17,709 nt of DNA from Candidatus Baldrarchaeum yapensis (GTDB lineage: Archaea > Asgardarchaeota > Baldrarchaeia > Baldrarchaeales > Baldrarchaeaceae): contig JAEOSH010000048.1 of the NCBI GenBank assembly GCA_016840465.1, positions 1-17,709 of the forward strand. The letters are read 5' to 3'. The position numbers and the translations under genes are program-made. A model generated the notes under the pieces. That model saw only the letters and a list, made by a program, of their open reading frames with translations, ran no database searches and was not told the DNA's origin. Below, one piece after another: positions 1-6,834 of this stretch. Position 1 is the first letter of the stretch. Each line of letters starts with the position of its first letter.

Positions 1-28
1 CTATAAACTCATGCGCATAAAGTGGCCG

Positions 29-949
29 CTAGTAAACAAAGGTCAACCAGTGAAGGTACCTCTCATCTCTACCTCTTACAACATCGAAGAACTTCCTCTG
101 GAGCGCCCTCGTCACGAGACCCGGCTTTCCGTCCCCTATCTTCCTCCCATCTATTTCGACCACCGGCGTCACCTCGGCAGCGGTCCCCGTGAAGAACACC
201 TCATCTGCGCCGTAAAGTTCGGTCTTCGTGATGTCCTTTTCGACAACTTCGTATCCCATGTCTCTCGCGAGTGTCATGACGGTATCCCTAGTTACTCCCA
301 CGAGTATACTGGCATGTACGGGCGGCGTGTATATTTTTCCATCCTTTACCACGAATATGTTCTCTCCGCTCCCTTCCGAGACGAATCCCCTGTGATCCAG
401 GAGTATTGCCTCGTTGGCTCCCCGCTCGACAGCCTCCATCTTCGCGAGATAACTGTTAGTGTAGTGGCCCGAAACCTTCGCCATCATCGGAAGCATGTTA
501 GGCGCGGGTTTCACCCAGCTGGAAGTGATGACTCTCGCCCCCTCCTCCAGCGCCTTTCCGAGGTAGGCTCCCCACCTCCACGCCATTATTGCGACGTTCA
601 CAGGAGCGTCCTTGGGGTATACATCCATGCTACCGAAGCCCTTGTAGACAAGGGGGCGGATGTAGCAGTCTTCGAACTCGTTTGCCCGAACCACCTCTAT
701 GCACGCCCTCATTATTTCCTCCTTGGTGTAAGGGATCTCCATCTTGTACACGCCCGCCGAGAAGAATAGCCTGTCTATGTGCTCCTTAAGCCTGAATATT
801 GCAGGCCCGTTCTCCGTTTTGTAGCAACGTATTCCCTCGAAGACCGCCGAGCCGTAATGGAGTGCATGCACCATAATGTGGACCTTTGCGTTTTCCCAGG
901 GCACCAACTCGCCATCCATCCAGACATATTTTGATCTCAATTCCATCAT
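29..949 (-). CDS. ilvE: Branched-chain amino acid aminotransferase
   Basis: PLP-dependent fold-type IV transaminase that moves the amino group between glutamate and the branched-chain 2-oxo acids, the last step of Val, Leu and Ile synthesis in the cytosol. The 306 residues are the usual family length. The PLP lysine is K158 in the segment MMAKVSGHYTNS, and the family motif SEGSGENIF follows at about 191-199. The N-terminal half has the usual FEGIRCY segment (about 38-43). I chose the ATG at 949 (tandem ATGATG) because homologues begin just before the segment KYVWMDG. In-frame starts at 967 and 985 are possible. A weak TATA-like AGTATATG lies on this strand at 1010-1017. The gene is separated from the aromatic operon and probably has its own promoter. 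A D-amino acid or other fold-IV aminotransferase is possible but less likely. Confidence 0.92.
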   Translation of the reverse strand: MMELRSKYVWMDGELVPWENAKVHIMVHALHYGSAVFEGIRCYKTENGPAIFRLKEHIDRLFFSAGVYKMEIPYTKEEIMRACIEVVRANEFEDCYIRPLVYKGFGSMDVYPKDAPVNVAIMAWRWGAYLGKALEEGARVITSSWVKPAPNMLPMMAKVSGHYTNSYLAKMEAVERGANEAILLDHRGFVSEGSGENIFVVKDGKIYTPPVHASILVGVTRDTVMTLARDMGYEVVEKDITKTELYGADEVFFTGTAAEVTPVVEIDGRKIGDGKPGLVTRALQRKFFDVVRGRDERYLHWLTFVY

Positions 950-1040
950 ACTGATCACTTCCACCATGCCATAATCTGCGTACAATCAAGCGAGCAACAA
1001 ATATGACGCCATATACTGGTACTCTATCCCACAAAAAACG

Positions 1041-1692
1041 AGTATATGTAATTTCTGGGCAACATGATGTGCCTAAATGGATCAGACATATTATCCGTAC
1101 GATAAGCGACTCTTGTATGCTTTTTCGCGATTATTAACAAATATTAGCACAAATATAAAATTTCGATTGGAAAACCATTCTAAAAACTTTGATAGAGTGA
1201 TGCTGTTGGTGGAAACTGAAGGTAATGGAAGAAGGTCATTTAGGGACAGATCAACAATTGTTCTAGAGCCATCGTACGAGGTTGTCTGTGCGTAGTTCAG
1301 CGTATTTATGAGTAACCTGCTTGAGGTCTCGTTAGGGGAGAAAGCCTGTTTTAATAACATATTACTTTCCCTGGGCTTTGGTCCTTTTTATTATCAAATA
1401 TTGAACGTCTTTTAGCCGAAGAGAGCATGAATAGGCGAGAAACAGTTTTGCTAGGAGTAGAAGAGAAGGTGTCGAAAATTAGTTGGGGGTAGGGGGCTTA
1501 TAGGCATGATGATAGGAACTGGTGGTAGAATCTATATACTCTATGTTTGTTCGCATGCTTGTGATCGTGGTTTTGGTACTGTTGCTACTTCTGTGGGTGG
1601 AGCATTGGAGCAGTTAAAATAGTCGAAAAAACTTAGGATCGCTTTGCTTTGAGAGGAACTAGTGGAAAATGAGAGGTTTGAGAGAAGACAGG
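1041..1692. other. AT-rich gap without a convincing gene
   Basis: About 650 bases between ilvE and the coiled-coil gene. Short open frames exist on both strands at 1077-1295 (plus) and 1091-1360 (minus), but they overlap each other, have no ribosome binding site I can see and resemble no family I know. A 38-codon frame at 1506-1622 reads rather like protein but is too short to call. Base composition is clearly richer in A and T than in the aromatic operon. I see no tRNA, rRNA or repeat array here. Confidence 0.5.
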
Positions 1693-2391
1693 TTAAGCTG
1701 GTGGTTTTGCTTTTAGCCATGATTCTCTGAGGATTCTTGTGAGTAAGTCTATGTAAGGTGTCATTGTTGAAGCTACTCCCTTGATTTCTTCTTCAATACA
1801 GGCGAAAACCACTTCCTCCCTATCTCTACTAACACCTATGCACTCTAATTCTGGTAAAATTTTCACTTTAATGTTGTCAATTTCGGTTAGTTTTGATACC
1901 TGATCCGTTAACTTATCTGTAACTATTTGAACGCTTACCGTCGGTTTAACGGTGCTAAAGGCGCTTAACACATTTTCCATGTCTGCTGGTACAACGGCGA
2001 AAAGAGAGGATTTAGCTTTTCCCACTACATCTATCATATATTGCTCAACGGTTCTCCTATCTGGCAACACGAAGATATCGGTAGCTTCTGAGAATCTATC
2101 AATAATATCCCTTAGTGGAGAGATTCTCCTTTTAACTTCACTTTTTACTGTTCCAAAAGTTTTTTCGATTTCTCCTAAGCCTCTATTAACAACTTCGTTT
2201 CTAAATTCTTCGGTAAATTGTTCCATCTTGCTTTTTGCTTCTTCAGCTAATCCCCTAAAAATTTTTGTTATTTCAGCCATAATTGACGATAAAAGTTTTG
2301 TCAATTCGTTTTCAAAAGCTTCTATTTTTTCCTTAAGTTCTTCTACGTCTCTCTTAGATCCTAAAACTATTTTGCCCTTTTCTGACAACAT
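1693..2391 (-). CDS. Coiled-coil protein with TrmB/PLD-like C-terminal domain
   Basis: A 232-residue protein of unknown function. Residues about 12-105 are charged and helical with heptad-like spacing, so a long coiled coil is likely. Residues about 106-232 alternate strands and helices (IFVLPDR, SSLFAVVP, VSVQIVT, IKVKILP) and end in LLTRILRESWLKA. This resembles the C-terminal sensor domain of archaeal TrmB-type regulators, which has a phospholipase D-like fold. No catalytic HxK motif is visible, so I do not expect PLD activity. There is no winged-helix domain, signal peptide or membrane segment, so it is not a normal TrmB regulator. It may be a ligand-sensing or scaffold protein. A TATA-like element lies about 24 bases upstream of the ATG, so the mRNA may be leaderless. 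The gene is AT-rich compared with the aromatic operon, which fits an accessory or transferred gene. Confidence 0.7.
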   Translation of the reverse strand: MLSEKGKIVLGSKRDVEELKEKIEAFENELTKLLSSIMAEITKIFRGLAEEAKSKMEQFTEEFRNEVVNRGLGEIEKTFGTVKSEVKRRISPLRDIIDRFSEATDIFVLPDRRTVEQYMIDVVGKAKSSLFAVVPADMENVLSAFSTVKPTVSVQIVTDKLTDQVSKLTEIDNIKVKILPELECIGVSRDREEVVFACIEEEIKGVASTMTPYIDLLTRILRESWLKAKPPA

Positions 2392-2410
2392 TCTTCCCCC
2401 AAATGTTGTA

Positions 2411-2420
2411 GTATATAATA
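2411..2420 (-). promoter_or_regulatory. TATA box of the coiled-coil protein gene
   Basis: On the minus strand the sequence reads TATTATATAC, centred about 24 bases before the ATG at 2391. This is the spacing expected between an archaeal TATA box and the transcription start, so a leaderless or very short-leader transcript is inferred. Confidence 0.5.
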
Positions 2421-2421
2421 C

Positions 2422-2827
2422 AAAAAGTTGTAATCATATGGCATGAAAATATCATGTATAACTATCCTAATTAAAATTTTTCATCAAAAAGGAGACTGTT
2501 TCATAATTTTACAAAAGACGAGGTGTCTTCGTGGATTGTAGTCGGTTTAGCATGCGTTGTAGCGCTACGACCTAACGTTTTTCACCACTATATCATTATG
2601 CAGAAAGAAAAAAGCAAAGAAAAGTTAGAAACTTATAATTTTACAGAAACGAAACAGCACCATTCAAAGAAAAAACCAAAATCATTACCTTTCTAACCGT
2701 TACAACTATAACCGTAACTGAAAACAGCATAAAAACCTTTGTTCCTAATCTTTTTTATGATACACCTAATCATTTGTCGCCAAATCGTTTTCCAGAATTG
2801 ACAAAATAATTACTCTAATATACCATT
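2422..2827. other. AT-rich intergenic region
   Basis: About 400 bases lie between two genes that point away from each other. I see no gene of convincing length. It holds a near-perfect palindrome at 2556-2571 and TATA-like sequences near its right end at about 2816-2823 and 2831-2842, which may serve the vapBC pair that follows. A Lys-rich 33-codon frame at 2598-2699 is probably chance in A-rich DNA. Confidence 0.45.
2556..2571. repeat. Short palindrome, possible operator
   Basis: The core GTAGCGCTAC (2559-2568) is a perfect palindrome. It extends to 16 bases as GTTGTAGCGCTACGAC with one non-complementary pair. It sits in the intergenic region between divergent genes, where a dimeric regulator could bind. 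It may also be chance. Confidence 0.25.
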
Positions 2828-2854
2828 ATGCTATTATATAATCATGTGATGATT

Positions 2855-3094
2855 ATGAAGAAGTTCTCGACAATTCCGGTTTCCGTTGAAGTTAAAAAAA
2901 TTCTTGAGAAGGCAAAAGGAGAAAGAACTTGGGACGAATTCCTAATATCTTTACTAAAAACTGCAAATTTGGCAAGACGGCTGCATGCCGCAGAGGAGTT
3001 GGAAAAAAGATTCGATGATGATCTCGAGAGAGCAATAAAGGAATCGATCGAGGAATCCAGGAGGAGGTTGAGATTCAGAGAGCCAGATTCGTAA
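2855..3094 (+). CDS. vapB: VapB-type antitoxin
   Basis: Small 79-residue protein resembling archaeal VapB antitoxins. It begins with a strand-helix unit (KKFSTIPVSVEVKKILEKAK), continues with a second helix around WDEFLISLL, and ends in a charged helix (about 45-75) rich in Glu and Arg that would wrap the toxin. In this family the N-terminus dimerises and binds the operator while the C-terminus blocks the VapC active site. I chose the ATG at 2855 because the sequence before it, GTGATGATT, offers a weak ribosome binding site and homologues begin close to the first strand. ATG codons at 2849 and 2828 are in frame. It overlaps the toxin frame by about 22 bases, as is usual in such operons. Autoregulation by the antitoxin-toxin complex is inferred from the family. 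Confidence 0.75.
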   Translation: MKKFSTIPVSVEVKKILEKAKGERTWDEFLISLLKTANLARRLHAAEELEKRFDDDLERAIKESIEESRRRLRFREPDS

Positions 3095-3504
3095 TAGATA
3101 CGGATGTACTCATATTCCTTGTCCGGAACAAACTTCTCAGAAAGGTAATTGAAGTACACGATCTATGCATAACTTTTGTGACCATGTATGAGTATTTGCG
3201 GGGCTCTGTGCTCGCGAACAGAGACCCTTTAGAGGAGAAAAGGTTGCTTGAGGACGCATTTGAGATATTGTGGCCCGACAATCAGTTCGTACTGAAGCTA
3301 TCGGAGATATGGGCGAAACTTAAGAAAAAGGGGATGTTGATCGACGATCGAGACCTGATGATAGGAGTTCTTTCAATAGTTCGCGACATTCCACTATGCA
3401 CGTTTAACAAGTCGCATTTCAGCAGGCTTCAGGAATTCAACCTAAAGCTGATAGATATCAAGGATATTCTCGCAGAAGTAGGCGGATTACCCAGTACTAG
3501 ATAA
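3073..3504 (+). CDS. vapC: VapC-type PIN-domain ribonuclease toxin, ATT start
   Basis: PIN-domain endoribonuclease, the toxin partner of the preceding VapB. Counting from the ATT at 3073 it has 143 residues, normal for VapC. The acidic metal-binding residues are D9 in FVIDTDVLIF, E40 in TMYEYLRG, and D91, D92 and D94 in IDDRDLMIG, followed by the usual CTFNKSHF segment near the end. No ATG, GTG or TTG occurs in this frame between the in-frame stop at 3019 and the essential first Asp codon. The first standard start (GTG at 3178) would cut off strand 1 and its Asp. A strong GGAGGAGGTT sits just before the ATT codon at 3073, so I infer initiation there. The alternative is that the toxin gene has lost its start and is inactive. 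Confidence 0.72.
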   Translation: MQRARFVIDTDVLIFLVRNKLLRKVIEVHDLCITFVTMYEYLRGSVLANRDPLEEKRLLEDAFEILWPDNQFVLKLSEIWAKLKKKGMLIDDRDLMIGVLSIVRDIPLCTFNKSHFSRLQEFNLKLIDIKDILAEVGGLPSTR

Positions 3505-3650
3505 CCACCTTGATAGGCAGTCGAAGATCCTCATGATTTGGCAATAGAGATTTTAGAACGGTAATTAGGACGTGAGGGTTGTATTAAGGAGTGGAGACGT
3601 GAGCAAATCGCCATCCGAAATGAGTATCGAAAAAGGGCTCCACTTTGATA

Positions 3651-3667
3651 CTATTAATAAAATAATT
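3651..3667 (-). terminator. T-rich terminator after the aromatic operon
   Basis: Directly after the prephenate dehydrogenase stop the minus strand reads AATTATTTTATTAATAG. Archaeal RNA polymerase terminates at such T-rich tracts without needing a hairpin. Assignment rests only on composition and position at the operon end. Confidence 0.35.
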
Positions 3668-3669
3668 GG

Positions 3670-4470
3670 TTATCTGCTCCTACTAAGGTTCTCCCTCAGA
3701 TTCTTAAGCAACGATGAGAGTTCATGAATGTTCTTAACCGCATCTAAAAGCTGGCATGCAAAGTTAAGAAACTTCCTAATCGCAACACGCGAATGCCGAC
3801 TATTCAGCAGTGAAAACACAAGTTCATCGCTATCATCCAGTATCTCCCTCGTGTGGGAAATTAGTCTCTTAAATGAGGGGCCTGCAAACTTTTCGAGTTT
3901 CCTCACACCCTCCCTACAGACAAAATACCCATAGAGCAACCCTATGAAGTATGGGAGCGCTATCGTTACTGCAACCGTCCGATCGTGAAACTCGGGATCT
4001 GCTATCACAATATCAGCGCCCAAAAGGCTAAATAAATCTATTACGAACTTGCAGTCCTCGCATCTTCCGTCCACCGGGATGACCACGATTTTTCGAGACT
4101 TGAAACTGTCTGCAGTCCTCCCAAAGAGGGGATGTACACTACACACCTTGACGCTTTTCGGAAATTTCTTGAGTACGGGAATTATGCTCCCCTTCAGTGA
4201 CGCTATGTCGATTATTATCTTCCCCCTCAGTCCACGCCTCTGAACGATTTCACGAACATCCTCTAGAACCTCGGAGGTTACGTCTATCGGCGTCGCAATG
4301 AGTATGACATCACTGTTCACCACAAGATCCTCCAGCGTTGAGTACACGACCCCCCAGAAATCCTTGACCTTCGAGGGATCTATGTCATAGACACCGATTT
4401 CAAAGTGATCCTTAAGTTTCTCTGCAAACCATCTGCCCATTCTCCCGTATCCCACGATTCCCAGCCTCAT
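3670..4470 (-). CDS. tyrA: Prephenate dehydrogenase
   Basis: Oxidises and decarboxylates prephenate to 4-hydroxyphenylpyruvate with NAD(P)+, the committed step to tyrosine. The 266-residue protein opens with a Rossmann dinucleotide motif GIVGYGRMG (residues 4-12). It has the segment DIASLKG at 88-94 and the conserved active-site His H113 in CSVHPLFG, followed by an all-helical C-terminal dimerisation half. It is monofunctional: no chorismate mutase or ACT domain is attached, and the mutase is a separate gene two genes upstream. The start has GGTGAT four bases upstream and only four bases separate it from the aminotransferase stop. It is the last gene of the operon. Arogenate specificity cannot be excluded from sequence alone. 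An NAD preference is suggested by the acidic residue at the end of strand 2 (VYDID). Confidence 0.9.
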   Translation of the reverse strand: MRLGIVGYGRMGRWFAEKLKDHFEIGVYDIDPSKVKDFWGVVYSTLEDLVVNSDVILIATPIDVTSEVLEDVREIVQRRGLRGKIIIDIASLKGSIIPVLKKFPKSVKVCSVHPLFGRTADSFKSRKIVVIPVDGRCEDCKFVIDLFSLLGADIVIADPEFHDRTVAVTIALPYFIGLLYGYFVCREGVRKLEKFAGPSFKRLISHTREILDDSDELVFSLLNSRHSRVAIRKFLNFACQLLDAVKNIHELSSLLKNLRENLSRSR

Positions 4471-4474
4471 GCGA

Positions 4475-5536
4475 TCACCGTCCGCTACATTCCTCCGCGA
4501 CCATGTTCATTCTCCTGAACGCCTCCTCCAATCTATCAGATACGAGTGATACCCTTACGAACTGCTTGTAATTTCCAAACGCCTCTCCCGGAAATACGCT
4601 GACACCCTGCTTGAGCAGTTTATATGTGAATTCGGTTCCCGAGATTCCAGCCTTAATCTTAGGAAATATGTATATTGCGCCATCCGGCTCCACAAACTCG
4701 AAGAACTTCCTGCCAAGCGTTTTCTTCGCTGCTTCAACCCTCCTCTTATAAATGTCGGATACTATTCTCCTGACTTCATCGATTACCTCGAGGGCCTTGA
4801 GGGCCGCCGCCTGTACAAATCCGGGAACGCACGTCACGGTGGCCTCTATGAACCTCTGGATTTTCTTGATGATCTCCCTGTTCGCGATAGCGAAGCCTAT
4901 TCGAAAGCCCGTCATGCTGAACGTCTTCGAAAAACTGTGCACGAACACTCCCTTTTCATAGTTGAAGTCAAGTATTGAGGAGAACCTCGAGTTGAATAGA
5001 ATGTCCCTGTAAACCTCATCCGATACGACGGTGATTCCCCTTTCAGACGCTACATCTAGGAGCTCTCTCATCTTGCTCCGTGGAAGTGCGACACCCGTCG
5101 GATTGTTCGGATAGTTTATGATCACGAGATCGACCTCGTCATCCATTTCGGTAAAGTCCGGAACCCATCTGCCCTCCATCGAGGTCTCCAAGACCTGAAT
5201 CTTCTTGCCGAAAAGAGATGCCATATGGACGTATGCGGGCCAGAAAGGTGCAATAACCGCAATCTTTCTCGAAAAGAACACCTGCGACGCTATTAGGAGT
5301 TTCGATCCCGGCGATATTATTACCTCTTCCGCGTCAACATCATATAGTTCCGCGATCCTTTCCCGCAACTCCCTTATTCCAACCGTGGAGACGTACTCCG
5401 TCTCGCCCCTCCTGATGGAGTCGAACATTGCCCCGATGATTCTCTCATCGACCCTGATGTCCGGTTGCCCCGCGTCTAGCCTTATCTCAACATCGGACTC
5501 GGATAGCTTGTTGAAAAACTCGTAGACGTTAAACAA
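4475..5536 (-). CDS. Class I PLP aminotransferase, probably aromatic
   Basis: Fold-type I aminotransferase of 353 residues. The PLP lysine is K204 in HSFSKTFSMTGFRIGF. The cofactor-binding NNPTG lies at 144-148, D173 and Y176 in VSDEVY, and R212 after the lysine. The substrate carboxylate Arg is likely in FVRVSLV near the C-terminus. Located between chorismate mutase and prephenate dehydrogenase, it most plausibly transaminates 4-hydroxyphenylpyruvate and phenylpyruvate. Conversion of prephenate to arogenate is a possible alternative. An aspartate or histidinol-phosphate aminotransferase role cannot be ruled out by sequence. The start is TTG at 5536, directly next to the chorismate mutase stop, with GGTGAT about six bases upstream. 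It is somewhat shorter than most aspartate aminotransferases (about 390) and closer to the HisC-like size. Confidence 0.88.
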   Translation of the reverse strand: MFNVYEFFNKLSESDVEIRLDAGQPDIRVDERIIGAMFDSIRRGETEYVSTVGIRELRERIAELYDVDAEEVIISPGSKLLIASQVFFSRKIAVIAPFWPAYVHMASLFGKKIQVLETSMEGRWVPDFTEMDDEVDLVIINYPNNPTGVALPRSKMRELLDVASERGITVVSDEVYRDILFNSRFSSILDFNYEKGVFVHSFSKTFSMTGFRIGFAIANREIIKKIQRFIEATVTCVPGFVQAAALKALEVIDEVRRIVSDIYKRRVEAAKKTLGRKFFEFVEPDGAIYIFPKIKAGISGTEFTYKLLKQGVSVFPGEAFGNYKQFVRVSLVSDRLEEAFRRMNMVAEECSGR

Positions 5537-5779
5537 TCACCCATCACCCTGTAACCTTATCGACAGCCTCAAAATCTCCCTAAAAACGTCCCTGTAGATT
5601 CCTGCCCTTCGTAAAACGTGCTCCTCCCTCTTCGGGTCTCTGATGTCCAACCCTATCCTCCTCTTCAACTCCCTGATCTCCCTCACAAGCTTCATCCTCC
5701 TATCGAGCAATCTTATTATCTCCTCGTCTATCCTGTCGATCTCCCGCCTGAGCTCCAGTATCCTCTCCAACTCAACCAC
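5537..5779 (-). CDS. Chorismate mutase, AroQ type
   Basis: Small all-helical mutase that rearranges chorismate to prephenate, the branch point towards Tyr and Phe. Counting from the GTG at 5779, the active-site residues R11, R28, K39, D48, R51 and E52 fall at the same numbers as in the E. coli P-protein mutase domain. A Gln near the end (Q77) may be the counterpart of Gln88. The protein has 80 residues and a short last helix. The start is uncertain: the TTG at 5770 has the better ribosome binding site (GAGGTG six bases before it), while the GTG at 5779 lies inside that site. The frame overlaps the end of aroC by 52 bases (43 from the TTG). The mRNA around the start can fold so that the binding site pairs with CACCT, suggesting that translation depends on ribosomes finishing aroC. 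Confidence 0.88.
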   Translation of the reverse strand: MVELERILELRREIDRIDEEIIRLLDRRMKLVREIRELKRRIGLDIRDPKREEHVLRRAGIYRDVFREILRLSIRLQGDG

Positions 5780-6834
5780 CTCAGGAGGTGATCCGTCAAA
5801 ACTATCGCGAAAACCGCCTCTACGACTGGCACTGCCCGTATCGCGATACAGGTATCAAACCTCCCCCTCAGTTTCAAATCTACCTCTCTCATCTCCCGGA
5901 GATTCACGCTCCTCTGCGGTTTCAGGATGGACGGCGTGGGCTTTATCACAACTCTGAACCTTATAGGTGCACCGTTGCTCATTCCCCCGAGTATTCCACC
6001 TGCATTATTCGTTCTGAACTCCACCCTCCCATCCCTAACTGTAAGCTGATCGTTGGCCTCGCTCCCCCTCATTTGTGCGAGTCTGAATCCCGCCCCGAAT
6101 TCTATGCCCTTGACTGCCGGTATCACGAACATCGCCTTTGCAAGATCCCCGTCTAAGGTATCTATCGGGGGCTCCCCGAGACCCACCGGGACGTTAAGCG
6201 CCACCGCCTCGATGATCCCCCCGATACTATCCCCCTCATTCTTAATATCGCGCAAAAGGTCTACTATTCCTCTGGAAGCTTCCAGGTCCGGGCATGCAAC
6301 TGGGCTCTTGGGGAGGTTTTCCCTAATTTCCTCAAGAGTCATGTCTTCCCTCATGCGGACGTTTCCTATTTGAAAAACGTACGCCAGTACCTCTATTCCG
6401 AATTTTTCGAGAACTTTCTTTGCAATAGACCCTGCGGCAACAAGCGCGGCCGTTATTCTACCCGAGAAGATCCCCCCACCCCTATAATCGTTGAAACCGA
6501 AGTACTTAATTCTGGCAACATAATCCGCGTGTCCCGGCCTCGGAATGTCCTTTATCTTCTCGTAGGGTGCGGAGTCGACGTCTCGATTCCATACGACTAT
6601 TGTTATGGGCGCGCCCGTTGTCCGCCCGTTGAAGACCCCGGATAGGATTGTAAAATCGTCCTCTTCATCCCTAGGACTGGAGAACTCGTCCTTTCCGGGC
6701 CTCCTCCTCTCGAGATCTCTCCTTATGTCGTCGGGGTTCACCTCTATTCCGGGAGGGCATCCCTCTATCACGGCGCCCACGCATTTCCCGTGGCTCTCTC
6801 CGAATATCGAGACCCTGAACGCCTTCCCTATCAT
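5728..6834 (-). CDS. aroC: Chorismate synthase
   Basis: Converts 5-enolpyruvylshikimate 3-phosphate to chorismate using reduced FMN. The 368 residues are normal for the family. Recognisable motifs are FGESHG (11-16), RRRPGKDEFSSPRDEED (43-59), GRTTGAPI, RPGHADY, the FMN-binding GGGIFSGRITA, GSEANDQ, NNAGGILGGMSNG and RAVPVVEA near the end. The usual third signature around R-H-D-P-C reads RFDTC here, a substitution of the customary His and Pro in an otherwise complete protein. The start ATG at 6834 overlaps the aroA stop as ATGA. The last 17 residues run past the usual end and overlap chorismate mutase in another frame. How the flavin is reduced in this organism cannot be told from the window. 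Confidence 0.96.
   Translation of the reverse strand: MIGKAFRVSIFGESHGKCVGAVIEGCPPGIEVNPDDIRRDLERRRPGKDEFSSPRDEEDDFTILSGVFNGRTTGAPITIVVWNRDVDSAPYEKIKDIPRPGHADYVARIKYFGFNDYRGGGIFSGRITAALVAAGSIAKKVLEKFGIEVLAYVFQIGNVRMREDMTLEEIRENLPKSPVACPDLEASRGIVDLLRDIKNEGDSIGGIIEAVALNVPVGLGEPPIDTLDGDLAKAMFVIPAVKGIEFGAGFRLAQMRGSEANDQLTVRDGRVEFRTNNAGGILGGMSNGAPIRFRVVIKPTPSILKPQRSVNLREMREVDLKLRGRFDTCIAIRAVPVVEAVFAIVLTDHLLRWLSWRGYWSSGGRSTG

Noticed and set aside
1077-1360. Overlapping small open frames on both strands between ilvE and the coiled-coil gene
   Set aside because: No ribosome binding site, no recognisable motif, AT-rich, and they are antisense to each other.
1506-1622. 38-codon frame containing YILYVCSHACDRGFG
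   Set aside because: Reads like protein but is very short, has no clear binding site and matches no family I know. It could be a gene remnant.
2510-2590. Possible tRNA around the GTAGCGCTAC palindrome
   Set aside because: The arms do not form a cloverleaf: no acceptor stem, no TTC-containing T arm and no CCA-proximal pairing.
2598-2699. 33-codon Lys-rich frame
   Set aside because: Low complexity in A-rich DNA and no start signal.
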